A DNA stretch of 64,000 nucleotides, from NCBI GenBank assembly GCA_025201365.1, contig JAIXMF010000002.1, positions 248,001 through 312,000 on the forward strand. Direction: 5' to 3'. Source of the stretch: Syncephalis plumigaleata. Its lineage: Eukaryota > Zoopagomycota > Zoopagomycetes > Zoopagales > Piptocephalidaceae. The stretch's first letter is position 1. Each line of letters begins with the position of its first letter. The notes under the pieces were generated by a model. It saw nothing but the letters and a program-made list of their open reading frames with translations, was not told where the DNA came from and made no database searches. Below are positions 1-12,778 of this stretch, piece by piece. Made by a program: the position numbers and the translations under genes.

Positions 1-3000
1 CACGCCATGCTTGCCTTAATAGCATAGGTGGTCGATTACGAAGTACACGAGCATTGAGTAATTTGAATTTCCTACCAAAATGTGCTACGCCCTATTGTAT
101 ATACATATATGTTATGTTAGTATCTTACTATAAAGCAATCATAGCAATTGTCATTACCTTGCGTAGTTTCTCTTCTTCTTCTAGTGATAATGCCTTAACT
201 CGCATTAAATGCCAGTCTTTTACTGGATTACTAGGGTAACGACGTGATTTGAGATTGTTAAAACGAGTGGCCAACTGTTTTGCCGTCATATTTGGTAGTA
301 GATGTGAGCGTATACTATGCCAGTCATCGCCAAAAGCATGTAGTCCAATTAACAAAAGTGCATCCTGTGCCGGGAAGAAAGAGGTGCGTGCACGCGTGTT
401 TGCTATATAAAAGTGACGGGAATGCGTTAATACTAAGGTATAACTACTTGCTTACACACTCGTCTACTATACGATGGCGCATTGACTTACCACAAACAAT
501 CTGAGGTATAAGTGCTTTGTCGAATATGGGAGCGAATGCTTGATTCAATTCACGTAGACTTGCGGGTAATGAGAGTGGCTTGTTCTCGTGTACCTCCCAG
601 AAGAATTGCGCTTTCTCGCCCTCGTTACTAATGGAATACGACGCCGACGACGTACTGGTCGACCCATATCGCGTACGAATTGTAGATCATCCGGTCCTTG
701 AGATAACGGCGATGATATCCATTCTAATGCCATGTTCAAGCCGACAATATCGTGTAGAGACGGGAATGACACCATACGTTCATCGGTGGTGGGTGTAGCC
801 GGTGTCCCGATGGCCTCCTCGCGTAATCGAACAAGGCTAATAATCTGACGTCGCCAATGATTCAGCATTTCATTGCCGATCTCACCTCGTACCTGTCGTT
901 CTACCGTGTATGTTTGCATAATAATTGCAAATTGTTCTCTGTTGCTGTCGTAGTAGTTGCAATTGATCTGTAGTGAATAAATAGTTGTCTGCTCGCGCGT
1001 AGGATGCACCGGGTTTCACGCGACCGGCCGCCGTGATGTTCTCGTCATCTGAATCGGTATCCATAACGAGATCTTGATACTCGCGTTTCGAGATAATGGC
1101 ATTCCTGTCCCATCGTAATTCCTCGCTTTGATCCTTTAATAGATTAGCATCGGCCGTAAACTCACAGTCATCATCGCCATCATCAAGTAGCTGCTGCTGT
1201 TCCTGTGACGCTACCGCTGAATCATTGGCCATTACAAGTGATTCTAGGAAACGCATGTATTCCGCACTTTCTGGATCATCATTGGTTGAGGTTATGGGTG
1301 CACTCATACTCGCTGTTAGTTTAGGAAGAATTCTAAGGGGACCGGTATACGTTGATTGAACAGTATCTACTATGTCGTCTGTCGTTTCATCCAATCATCA
1401 CAGTCAATATGATTGGTGTGTATGGTGGATGACTGTGAATTGCATGACTAGCATTGATCGAGGATTGCGATAAAATATACTGCGATAGATCATCGTCAAT
1501 ACCGCCTACATCCCCTAGGTAGAATGGATTGGCCATTGGATCCAATTGAGGTAGCGGTGACTCTTGACTCAATCCATTCGTTTGACGATCACCATCGTTG
1601 TTTGCGTCGACTGTTGTCAATCCCGAGAAATCTATCATATTAATGGCGGGTGCTGACATGTTCGTCATACTGGCTAGTAAATTCAATAAAGCGGTTGATG
1701 TCTCATTATTGGTGTTGCTGTTATTGGTATTACTATTATCTACACCTAGCAATGGTATCATATCACTGATGATGGGTGGTTTCATCATGCCTTCCGTTAA
1801 CATGAGATCGGTGTGTGCCTGATGTTTGAATGGTGTAGTCGCTTGATTATGCTCATCTATCGTCGTTTCCTGCTCTAATGGCAATTGAGCCGGATCAGTT
1901 GCTGTGGACATATTGTCTGGATCCATTGATTTCAACATGTCGGCCGTGGCAGGTGCCAGACCTAGTGCGGTCAAAAAGTCCAACGGTGTATTTAACGTAT
2001 TGCTAAGTGCCGTGATGGAAGCGGCGGTGATTGCATCGCAGGATTACTAGATGGATCATCGATTGACATTAAGATGTGCTGACCGGCAAGGTGGTGACCG
2101 GTATAGTTGTTGCGGCAGCCACGGTAGCAGGTGTCATTATAGGCGTGGTTTCCGTTGGATGACTCGAGAGTAGAGACATACCATTCTGTTGATTACGACG
2201 TTCTCGTGCTTCCATCACCTTTGATATCACTCGACCCATAATATCCCAGGTACTCGATCCTAATTGAATGTCACCTCTGTCGAATAGATCATTAGCTACT
2301 GCCGCGTACACCGTGTCCCTATCTAGTAGATAGCCATCAATGAGAAGTGTATTGCTATTTGTCGCGATGGATCATCGATGAGTTGAGTGGCCGATGTTGG
2401 ATCGAGGAATTCATCAGGCATGTCAGAAAACATGCATGGCTCAAAAGGTTCCGATAACTCGTCGTTATTATATCGTTGATCAGGATCGGTCATAATTGCC
2501 ATGATATCATCGTCATGCGTCCAGGTACGTTTGCGATTCATTGCCATGTTGTTGAATTGTTCCATTGTCATGTCATCGGCCTTATTCGTTGCGGTAGCTG
2601 TTGTCACATCATCAGAGAAACAGTAATCGTGCGTTGTTGTTCTATCAAGGGAGGGCAACAAGGAACGAGGACGGCAGACTTTGAACGAAGATCGTGCATA
2701 TGCTTGGTTCGCTTATTGCCATGTGTACGACTAGCGGTAGAAGTACTCGATCCACGTACGGGCGAACTAAGAATTCGACGATCTGACATTGCCGTATTAG
2801 AGGTTGGTGTTGCGACATACGTACGATGAGTATTGCTACGTGGAGATGTCATGGCTGATGGTAATAGCAGGCCGTCGTGTGATTTGCCTCGAGTAGCTCG
2901 ATTTTTCTTGTTACGTTCGTATTCAAGTAGTTGACGCTCGGTCATGTCGGATTCATCGATACGAACGTCACTGCCGGAACGTGAGAATATACCAATAGGA

Positions 3001-4271
3001 GGAAGCTTGATGGAATGTGCTGTCCACTACTAGACATGCTTTTATCGTTCAGCTGACTCATATCCATGCTGGCCGATGTTGCATGAACGCTTTTTGCCTT
3101 GTAAACTGGCGGGAAGGCAAGTTGTGCAGCGTGATTCGCATTAGTTGGTAGATGATTGTTCTGAGAGGTGGTAGAACCTAGAGCATTACGTCTAGTGGCC
3201 TGTTTTGTCTCGGCGAGTTTAGACAATTTAGCAGTGGAGGATTGACCGATAGAATGCGTTGACTTTGCTGTTGCTGCTGTTTCGACATAAGATTGGCTAC
3301 TTGTGCATTGAGTGTGGCAAGTGTGCCGGAGGGTGCCACAGGAACCGCATCGTTTAATCGTCGTGTCGCACCATCCTCACGCATTTTAACCAATTGTGAA
3401 GCGAGAAATTCGTCAGCACGTCGGAATAAGCCAGCTGGCACGGCTGTATCGACATCCACCGATGACGACATTAAATCGGCACGTAAGGCACGCTGTTGCT
3501 GTTGCTGTTGATGTTGCTGCAGTTGTCGTCGTCGTTGACTTAACCTACTCTCACCAGTTGTAGAGGCTGAACCTGATATACGTGACTTGTTAGCACCAAG
3601 TACATTCCCATTGCATCGTGTCGAAGCTGCCGATAGTATTGGTGTTAGTTCTCTGCCACTCGACACGCTAGCGGCATCCGATAATCTTCTCGTCTTTGGT
3701 AGTATGGTTGGCAAAGATGTCGCAGTGGATGTCTTCATTTGGCATGAACCGGCTAGACTATTGCTATTGTTATTGTTATCGGAATAGTGTCGAACAACAT
3801 GATTCCATCGACGTTGACATTGTAACACGGTACGTCCAGACATTTGTGTCGAGATGTAGGACCAATCTTCACCGTATTCCAGTACGAGTCTTCGTAGTTT
3901 CTGATCATCCTTGAAGGTCCAACGACCTCGTCGACCATTTTCCACGTTTATCTCAGGAGTAGATTGAGTGGAATAGGCTGACAATGATTTTGTACGATTA
4001 GTTGTCGATATGTCTTTCGAGAGAATATGTTGTTCCGCTCTGTCATACGAGGAATGATTCATGATGTTCCCATTACTGTATTCTGTCGATTATTATGTTG
4101 AGCACTGATATCGCCCAATGGAGGTTGACGCGTTACGCGTGACACAGTAGGTGACGACAATGGCATTGGATCCGGGGTAGAGCAGCGTGAATGATGATTC
4201 TCATCGAGAAGCGACGTGTCATTATCCTCACTATCCACGACAATACTCGTGGGAGGTAGCATAAGAGCCAT
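1..4271 (-). CDS. SANT/Myb-domain nuclear protein, GON4L-like (3' end off window; model incomplete)
   Basis: Probable chromatin or transcription regulator, read from 4271 leftwards and cut by the window edge. Near the N-terminus (about 3755-3950) is a SANT/Myb repeat beginning RGRWTFKDDQKLRRLV and ending in CQRRWNHVVRHY. A second SANT-like block lies at 158-364 (GLHAFGDDWHSIRSHLLP, then TARQ-like AKQLATRFNNLKSRR), reminiscent of GON4L/YARP proteins. In between are acidic, Ser/Thr/Asn-rich and poly-Q stretches, and LFTTDQLQLLRQQ near 910-950, which resembles the GON4L helical segment. Clear splice sites include a donor at about 490, an acceptor at 365 and a donor at 157; a last exon starts at about 103 and runs off the edge. 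Several joins between neighbouring open frames (near 4060, 3200, 2640, 2320, 1990, 1390 and 940) could not be closed with convincing introns. The N-terminal ATG at 4271 is followed by another open segment starting at 4062. Either small introns, assembly indels or decay explain this. The family call is inference from motif resemblance. Confidence 0.55.
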
Positions 4272-5295
4272 ATCAAAAAGTAATGGGCTATTTATTACGT
4301 GCTAATAATTTAACTAACTAGCAAGCTAATCACTCAATGTAGGATTACTATTATTACTAGGTGATTTAGCCAGTCATCCTACATATACTAATGAGACTAC
4401 TTACCACAAGTGAAATAACCTATAATCAGTTGTCGTGTATATCGAGACAACGAGTGGATATCAATCGCCAATAGAAATGAAATCAAAACAAACCGAATAC
4501 ACGCGTCAATTGACTAGCATATATGCATAACAAATATCGCTAATTTGTTATTATACGCGTATAACATGTACACTACAAAGATTCAAGGAATAGAGTGATC
4601 AAAACGGGAGAACAATAGTGTTTACGAGAGATAGGTTAGATTAAACCAATCAATATAGTGTGTGTGTGTTAATGTAAAATAGAAGGATAAGAGAAAAGGG
4701 TAGCGATATCACCATTGGCGCGTCTTACACGCGATTTTCTCTCTTTCTTTCCTCCTCTCACTCTCTTTCTCTCCCTTCCTCTTTCAATCAATCCAGTTAT
4801 ATGCAACTATATACACATCACACACATCACACATACAAATGGTATATTCATACATGGAGAAAGAAGGTAGAAAACTATTTATTTTTCATCACCTTTCCAA
4901 TCCATAGAGATGGTTACAACTCATATATGCATATGCACTATAGTCTAATAGATATCTTATTAACTGGTTATTGAATAATGACATATACTAGTTTCATCTT
5001 ATTCATTAATATATATATATATATATAATTACTTGGTATAGAATAATAAACTAACCACTAATACATATATACAATTATTTCCTTGTTAATCCATTCAATA
5101 GTAACTGTCTAATATACTTCATTGTAATAGGATGAGTTATTATTATATATCATCTCAATGATTGTATAAATACTTCCTGTGGCCATGTCTTGGTTATTCA
5201 ATACATCATATTTGATAGTCACATTAATAACAATATCATCATCATCATCATTATCCTATTTGACTAGACAACATAATTAATATACAGTCCTACTA
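4272..5295. other. AT-rich intergenic region upstream of the SANT gene
   Basis: No gene is visible. It holds pyrimidine runs (about 4735-4790), a (TA)n tract near 5011-5027 and a (CAT)n run near 5236-5250. It probably contains the promoter and leader of the minus-strand SANT gene. It ends at the left TA of transposon A. Confidence 0.5.
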
Positions 5296-5439
5296 CAGGC
5301 TTTTTCCATCCAATTTGCGCAGTTAGCCTTCTGTTTTTATGAATAAATAATAGTTATGTTAACACTTACCGGCCTTTTGTGCCCCCTGCATTCTGTTTCC
5401 CAGCCCCCCTTCCCTTATGGGGGAGGGACTGGGGCGATA

Positions 5440-5840
5440 GCGATAACTATCACGGATGAATTGTAATTTGTTGTTTGGTTCCTCGATGTCCTCGTCCTCC
5501 TTGTCTTGAATGATTGGAAGCAACGACACTTGGATGAGGGTGTGTTGGAACATCGGTTCCACTACGAAGGCATTTGGTGATTTGAATGAAATCCAGACGA
5601 GCAACCATAACCCCGATTCCACAAACGATACTCGTATCCTTTAATTTGCATGTCCTCTTAATCATTGTTTCGATGTGTGCATCTAGTAGAATAATGAGTT
5701 AGTATATTGTAATAAATATCAAGGTGTAATGAATTATACTTACCGTAAGGGATCATGACAAGTAGTAGGACACTTTCTCATTGATAGTGTGGGAGCTATG
5801 GTTGCTCGATTTGCTCAAGCACAATGTGTAGACGATATAC
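5440..5840 (-). pseudogene. Fanzor (TnpB-like) nuclease, C-terminal remnant in element A
   Basis: Reading the minus strand, a first part gives MRKCPTTCHDPL, a possible zinc-finger knuckle. A GTAAGT donor (about 5740) and TAG acceptor (about 5682) would remove an intron. The second part contains KRTCKLKDTSIVCG, then ARLDFIQITKCLRSGTDVP. The latter aligns with LNFIQIIRSVRKDKGIP in element B, where it follows WNRDMAAC. In A the same nucleotides (TTGTGGAATCGGGG) are present but the frame changes after them, so this copy is not intact. WNRDxAAxLN is the form of the third RuvC catalytic motif plus following helix in Fanzor/TnpB proteins. All N-terminal domains are missing. The assignment is inference from this motif and from comparison of two local copies. 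Confidence 0.5.
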
Positions 5841-6062
5841 AATAAGGTAGTGTGAGTAGAGTGTAATAGGGACGGTTGAACTGGAAGGTGAAGATAAGTT
5901 TATTCAATTCGTACAAAATAGGACCCGTATTTATAGTGGATAATGTATATAGGTGTGAAGATATTTGCATAGCAGCTGATAACAACTCACTCAGACCCGA
6001 TAGTCTGAGCTGTCCTCTGTTCACATTTCATTAACATCGCTGTATGTACTTATCAGTATGTT

Positions 6063-6121
6063 CCCGCGACCCGGATAGCGGTTTATTTCAACGAGCCGAA
6101 AAGCTCTCATGTAAAATGAGA
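6063..6121. other. Three adjacent short stem-loops inside element A
   Basis: CCGC at 6064-6067 pairs with GCGG at 6078-6081. GAGC at 6093-6096 pairs with GCTC at 6103-6106. TCTCAT at 6105-6110 pairs with ATGAGA at 6116-6121, so the last two share bases. The patch is GC-richer than its surroundings. It may be a structured RNA segment or simply old coding sequence; function unknown. Confidence 0.35.
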
Positions 6122-6362
6122 AGACAACAAGATTCACGCTCCTGCTTTCACATCGAATAAATTCCTATTTCTCTCAATCCTAGTGTATAATCTTTTTATT
6201 GTAATCGTTATAATAATTGTAACATTGCTATGGATTACGTTTTAGATTTTTTTAATTCATTTCACAATTATTATATTAATGTTAACGATCGTGTTAATCT
6301 GTTTATTAGTAAACTGCAAAAGTTAAAGGATAAATGCGCAAATTGGATGGAAAAACACTGTA

Positions 6363-7468
6363 CATTCGTGTGTAGTCTACATGCATGGCTACCCGACGTC
6401 ACTTAACTAACGCATGATGTGGATTGTAACCTGTTGATTTGATCACTCGAGATGATACGACGATGTATCGATGTCAAATGTATGAGGCATATGGAGGAAC
6501 AAAGATCATGTGGTCATCTTGAATCGCAATCCATCTTTGCCAAGCAATGTGTGTGTGTGTATGTGTATACATACGTACTAGTTGAGTTGCTACACGGAGT
6601 AATCCGGATGACATCAAAGAAGGATGACCCATTACCGTATTCCGGTAATAACGGATTAGCATAGGCCACTAATTATAGCGACCGTTAAACTTGTACCAAA
6701 AAAAGACCAATATCCCGTATAGCCAAGACTTGAGCTCTATTCAAGTTCATTCAATAACCTACTAACTATATTGCTCAATAATCCTCATTTCTGTATGTGT
6801 AGATATCTAGCGAGTAATTCATGGTCTGTTCTCAATTATCCTCATCTATTCACACGCATATACGTACATTATCTGCATGATCATTATAATCATCATTGAT
6901 TATTTTGTATTACGAGCAAGGAAATTCAAGTCCTCCATTGCCGTGGGTGTCCGATAGAAGCATTTCATTACCATTGTGTCAGTAGTGAGCATATATGCAT
7001 ACGCACACACACACACACACATTTTGTTCACACTTTTATCACAGTCACCTGGTCATTTCTCGTTCTCTATCTCTTTCTTTCTACTTCACTCCGCCTTTTT
7101 CTTTCCTTCATTTTTTGACGCATTCATCGTCAGCTGAATATTCACGTGTAGTAGCGAAATGTTTATGGGTGAGTGGCAAAGTTTGACGTTTTCTTCTTTC
7201 TTCTTTCCTCTCACTTAACTAGTCGCTCATATTCTTTCTGTTATCTAAAACAACAACAACAGCCACTACTGTTTTTGATATTGTTCATTACGACAATTTC
7301 AGTAATATTCTAATTCGTATTCTATGGTGACGCCATTTATTGTATTAGTTAAATATCAGTCTCTCTCTCCTCTCCCCTCCTTTAAGCAAGCACTGTCTTT
7401 CTCTTTCTTCTCCCTCTCCCTCTCCCTCTCCTCCTTCTCCTCTTACATTCCCATTGTAAGGTGGCATT
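6363..7468 (+). promoter_or_regulatory. Upstream region of the SRK1-like kinase gene
   Basis: No convincing coding sequence. There is a (CA)n run at about 7003-7020 and a long pyrimidine-rich stretch from about 7040 to 7455 (CTCTCT and CCCTCTCC repeats) leading to the kinase ATG. Pyrimidine-rich leaders of this kind are common in front of fungal genes; a leader transcript is inferred, not proven. Confidence 0.45.
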
Positions 7469-10400
7469 ATGGAACACCACACCACGGCTACTGACCCTGG
7501 TGTAGCTTCGGCTCATTGTCATGGAATGACACCCACAACAATGTCGTCCTCTTCCTCTTCTGCTAATGGTAGTAGTGTCAGTGGTAATGGTCGTCGTCGT
7601 TCCTCTCGAAAGCCACGCTCATTACGCCATAGTGTAGACATTGTAGTCACTCGTTTCAAACGAATTCTCAACCCTCGTCCTCGAAAACCCTCGTTGAATT
7701 GTCGTTGTGACAATGATAGTATTGTGGAGGGACAGAATGGCGAACTATCTGCAAGACCTAATGCACCTTATGATGTTAATGCAGCAGATGCATCAACAGC
7801 TGCAGCATGTAGTAAGACTCCTACTTCCACTTCTACTTCTAATAGTAGTAGCAGTAGACCCTCAAGGCAACAACAACGACAACGATCTTCATCATCATCA
7901 TCATCACTACATAATCATCATAATCCACATCATCATCATCATCTTTGTGATACCACATCATCATCATCATTCTCTACTATAAGGGACAACAACAACAGTA
8001 GTCATAATCATTCTGAACAATATCGACCACGAGCATTCAGTGTTGGTATGCAACTACTACGTCGTATTAGTTTAAATACAAAGGGACATGATCAGACAAC
8101 AACTACTACACCAACTACTACAACTAATGGTACAGGTAGATCAAATCATCATATATCTATGATACATAGTAATAATCCCTCATCTGCTGTGGTTAATCCA
8201 GCTACATCACCAAAACTATCAGGTGTCTCAGCAACATCATCGATTACCAGTGTTAGTCTAGAGAATGTATCTGATACTAATAACAATCATCATAATAGTC
8301 CAGATACAGATGAGTTTATTATTAATTCACGTATGCAACGAGTATCAGAAGGTGAAGAAGATGATCATGAAGATCTATCGCATGATACAACCACCACAAC
8401 CATTGCCGCAGTCGATGGAGTGCCATGTGAACGTCAACGTGCATCTACCCTAACTGCATCATCACATTGCTATCCTTCTAAAGTAGAAGAAGAGGAAGCA
8501 GCATCAGCCTCATCATCTGACTTGATGTTATCCACTAGTCCCGTTAAACATTCGTTTCTTCGCCTTAATACTGATCCCATTGAGTGTGCCACATATGGAT
8601 CTACCTCTGATGACAATGACAATGACAATGACAATAATGAGGACAGCAATGACGACACTGGATATGCCCCTGACGATCAAGGTTCCTCATTTAGTCGTGA
8701 CACCGATGTCTACATAACAAGTCAAATAGATTCACTATCTGTAACAGAAGATGCCATACCCACCATTACTACAAGTACACATTTTATTGAAGATCTCACC
8801 ACATCTAGCCCCACTAACCACATGAAGACCTCACCCACTACGATTAATCTAATATCGCGTGATAGCATATTAGCATCGAGTGATGATGGTGAACATTATC
8901 ATCAACATGGTGGTAGTCGCCCTTCATCTACTAACAATGGTGGTATCAAGCGTACACAAACACCAATGTTTTCTACAGGTAAGTCATTATGACATCATTA
9001 TTACGATTAGCCAAATTAGTACAAGGGGAGGGAAAATGGGAAAGCGATTATTAATGAGTGTGTATGTATGTGAGTGTGATAAGGCCAAATGAGTGTATGA
9101 GTGAATAGACTGATATAGATTGGAGTCTGTGTGCGTTTGTGTATTAGTGAATGACGATGATTGTCTCTATGAATTAGAGGAATTCTATAATCTTCTTTGA
9201 TATTCGGTTAAATTAAACATTACTGATAACGGAAGAAAAGGGCACCATAGCCGATACTCGTCTATTCAGATGAATGGCTATTGGCTACGGTATCATGATT
9301 ATACCGAGGATGTAGACACAATGGTACAGGCTACTCTACTCTTAATGATGATGATGATGATGATATCTATTTCTATTTGTATTGCATCACAATATGGTAC
9401 AATACTATTAGGATACAGAATAAGCGTATACTAGTATGTATTATTAGTACATTGATACGAGTAGAGACATGTATATGAAAATGCAAACTGATAGATATAG
9501 TAATATGTGTATATGTGTATATGTGTGTGTGTATGTGTGTGTGTATGAGTATGTGTGGATAGTTGGTTGTCACGCGCCAACCATTGGTCTAGCCACGCGT
9601 TTTCTTCGAATATTTCTATGTGTTTATTTCCTCTAAATATTCTTGGCATTATTTCACGTGTAGTGAGTGCCAATGAACATGTGTCCATCTGTGTGTCCAT
9701 CTGTGTGGGTGTGTGGGTGTGTGGGGATAAGAAAGTGTGACGATATGTCAATAGTAGATATGATGATATTGTTACTGCTATCGCTACTGCTGTTATCGGT
9801 CTAGTTCTAGTGGGTTGACCACATCTGAATGAAGAGCGACTACTCATAAAGGATGAATATGGATGTGATGTGATGTGATGTGGTAGCATTGCACAACATA
9901 CACACGTACACATACAGAGAGACACATCATCATCATCATTATCATCATCATCATCATCATCTCCTTCTCTATTGGGTGTGTTGCTTACTCACCACAGTAT
10001 CATTTATGACACATTGACGAACGACGGCAACGCAATACGAAACCGCAACGTCTTTGTTGTTTCCCTACATAAGCTTGGCAAGTCGTGTGATTTGACTCCA
10101 TGTGCCATTGACTATTTCCTTTTGCTCATTCGTTGTGCGTATATTGTTTGATTCTACTACATACTACATACTAGCTGTATTAGTATTAGTATTGTTTACT
10201 CTTTAGCACTTGCTCACTCACCCTCACACTCACCCATATTCTATTCATAGTTAGTTGTTGACCGGTTTAACTCTTGTTTTCCCTTTGCTTTTCTCCTTGT
10301 TTGTTTGTATCTTTGAGTTTTGTCTACACACGCATACATATCCTCTATATATTCTATATAGTGTGTGTTCGTGTTGATTACTCGTTTATTTGTCATTTAG

Positions 10401-12778
10401 TGTGATTTCTACGTCAACTACTCTTATTTTTGACAAATACTCACACTCTTTTTCTTTTTATAGCTCGTCAGCTTAGTGCGGAGCTTGTTGATATCGAGGG
10501 ACACTTGTCACCTTTTGGTCTACAAGCTATCGACACTGGAATGGACTCTACCATGGAAGCTATGGCCGTAGCTACAGCTTATCAAGCACCACTAGAGAAT
10601 GCAATCTCTACTGAAATGCGTCTAATGGAGGAGACAGCCGCGCATCCCGATGCTTTCCTGTTACCGCCACCGGGACAGAATCCTGATGGATCATTGAAAA
10701 CACCACCGCCACTCTATCCGGGACTTGAGGATTTCCGATTATTAGAGAAAATGGGAGAGTAAGTATATTAGTAATAGTAATAGTAATAGCAAGCTTGATT
10801 AATCATCGTGACTAACCATCCATTTATTGTTTAACCATTATAGTGGTGCCTTTAGTAAAGTATTCAAGGCCTATGATCTACGACATCGTCGTCCTGTAGC
10901 CATTAAAGTGGTGCGCAAGTATCAATTGTCAAATAGTCAGCGTGCATCCGTACTTAAAGAAGCGGCTATCATGCGTGGTCTATCCCATCCCAATATTGCT
11001 CGATTGTATGGTTTCCGTGAATCGGATGACTACTACTATCTCATTCTGGAACTATTAACGGGCGGTGAACTATTCCACCGCATTGTTAAACTCACCTACT
11101 TTAGCGAGGATCTAGCTCGACATGTTATCCTTCAAGTAGCCGATGGTATTCGTTACTTGCACGAGGAGAAGGGTGTAGTGCATCGGTAAGTAATTCGTTA
11201 GTATATAAATATAAATATATATACATGTACTAATTAATGATGATATGTAGTGATATTAAACCCGAGAATATTCTATTTGAACCTATTCCTATTCGTCCTT
11301 CCGGTCCTAATGCGGCACCCGCTCCTTACGATGAAGACAAGGTCGATGAAGGCATTTTCGTCGAGGGTGTTGGCGGTGGTGGCATTGGTCGTGTCAAACT
11401 AGCCGATTTCGGTCTATCCAAAGAGGTATGGGGCGAGCAAACCATGACTCCCTGTGGCACAGTAGGCTATACGGCACCAGAAATCGTCAAGGATGAACGC
11501 TACAGCATGGGTGTCGATATGTGGGCACTAGGCTGCGTTCTATACACCATGCTATGTGGATTCCCACCCTTTTACGACGAGAATGTTCAGATGCTTACCG
11601 AGAAGGTGGCACGTGGTCAATACAGTTTCCTATCGCCGTGGTGGGATGACATATCAAGTGATGCCAAAGACCTTATCACCCATCTATTGAAGGTGGATCC
11701 ACGTGAGCGATACACCATCGGCGAATTCCTAGCACATCCCTGGGTGCAAGGCAGCAAGAACAATGCTGAAATGCTACGACAAGCTGAATTGGCCGCTGCC
11801 GCCGCTCATCTATCCGCCAATGACAATGTCAATGGTGTTGCGGATCAAATGGTCGAGACACCATTTGGAACACGGGCTGCCGGTCTACGTCGTCGTCTAG
11901 ATATTCCAGTGACACCGTTGGATACACCAGAAGGAGCGTTTGCCATGAAGGCTGCATTCGACGTGTCATACGCAGCACGTCGTCGTCGTGATGCATCGGC
12001 TCGTCGTAAACAGGCACGTCAAGGTAATCGTGCACCGGCTGCACACCAACAAACGGCCACTGCTGCCGCGTCAGACGTTTCACCATTCGATGCTGCAGGT
12101 GCTGCATTAGCATACAACAACAACAACACTGGTGACAATATGGATACAGCATCAACAACCGTGAATGCCATTATGAATCTACAGAATATTGAATTAACGG
12201 ATCGTCATGCAACTCCCGTTATTACTCATAATGGTAGTCAACCAGTGGCCGTTGAACCTGCTCCTATCGCCTCGACATTAGTGGCCGACGAAGCAGATGC
12301 CTACTACAATCATTTCCGAACAAGTCAATACTACGCCACCAGGCGGGAAGATGACTCGGACACGCCCACCAGTGAAGATGACGATCAACCCATGGTGGTG
12401 ATGGCTACCGATGACTCTGAGGATCAGCAACGTCGACACAAACAAGCTGCTGCTGCTGCTGCTGCAACGGAATCTGCAGACAATGTGAACGGCAATGATG
12501 CGACAATGAACGGAGATCTTGCCTTACAACGCGCGGCTATGGCAGCAACATTGGCCTCTGTACGTCGTAATATTCCACCGCAAAGCAATGGAAGTACACA
12601 TAGCACCAATGGCACTAATGCTGCTGCTGTTGTCGCTGCTGGTTCAGCTGCTGCTGCTAATAATGTCGCCAATGTATCGCCTGCTAATTCGCGTCGTACT
12701 CGTAAACCTCGTGCCAATTTCGATTTAAAGTTGGATAACGCCACTCTTCTTAGACGCCGTCAAAATGTGGCAGCGTAA
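7469..12778 (+). CDS. SRK1/RCK2-like CAMK-family protein kinase
   Basis: Stress-signalling Ser/Thr kinase of the fungal Srk1/Rck2 (MAPKAPK-like) type, which act downstream of Hog1/Sty1 MAP kinase. Four exons: 7469-8978, 10464-10758, 10844-11185, 11251-12778; all phases agree and give 1224 residues. Residues 1-500 are low complexity (S, T, N, H, D runs). The catalytic domain starts at about 597 with a glycine loop GDGAFSKV, lysine in VAIKVV, HRDIKPEN, a family-specific insert before DFG that includes GVGGGGIG, LADFGLSK, and TMTPCGTVGYTAPE. AFDVSYAARRRR follows the domain, as in Rck2/Srk1. The C-tail is Ala/Asn/Thr-rich. The first intron (1485 bp) is far longer than the others, so a second promoter or an alternative first exon is possible. 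A decayed copy of the exon-4 region lies at 14520-14720. Confidence 0.9.
8979..10463 (+). other. Long first intron of the kinase gene
   Basis: A 1485-bp intron, donor GTAAGT at 8979 and acceptor TAG ending at 10463. It contains (GATGAT)n near 9345-9362, (GT)n near 9505-9545, (TGTGATG)n near 9862-9880 and (CAT)n near 9926-9960, then a pyrimidine-rich tail. No gene is seen in it. Confidence 0.6.

Larger units (their letters stand above)
5296..6360 (-). mobile_element. Element A: TA-flanked DNA transposon carrying a Fanzor-like remnant
   Basis: The 1065-bp element is bounded by TA at 5294-5295 and TA at 6361-6362. Both tips read inward as CAG-N-N-TTTTTCCATCC followed by AATTTGCGCA, so the terminal inverted repeat is about 35 bp with a looser match beyond. 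The two ends differ in a consistent way. The 5296 end continues GTTAGCCTTCTG, and the 6360 end (read inward) continues TTTATCCTTTAAC. The gene remnant is on the minus strand with its 3' side toward 5296. TA duplication and CAG tips are known of the IS630/Tc1/mariner superfamily. No transposase is inside, so the copy is non-autonomous. Related copies are element B (38829-39373) and a solo end at 32171-32208. Confidence 0.8.

Noticed and set aside
9431-9925. A 164-codon open frame with a THTHTH run
   Set aside because: Produced by a (GT)n microsatellite within the kinase intron on the opposite strand.
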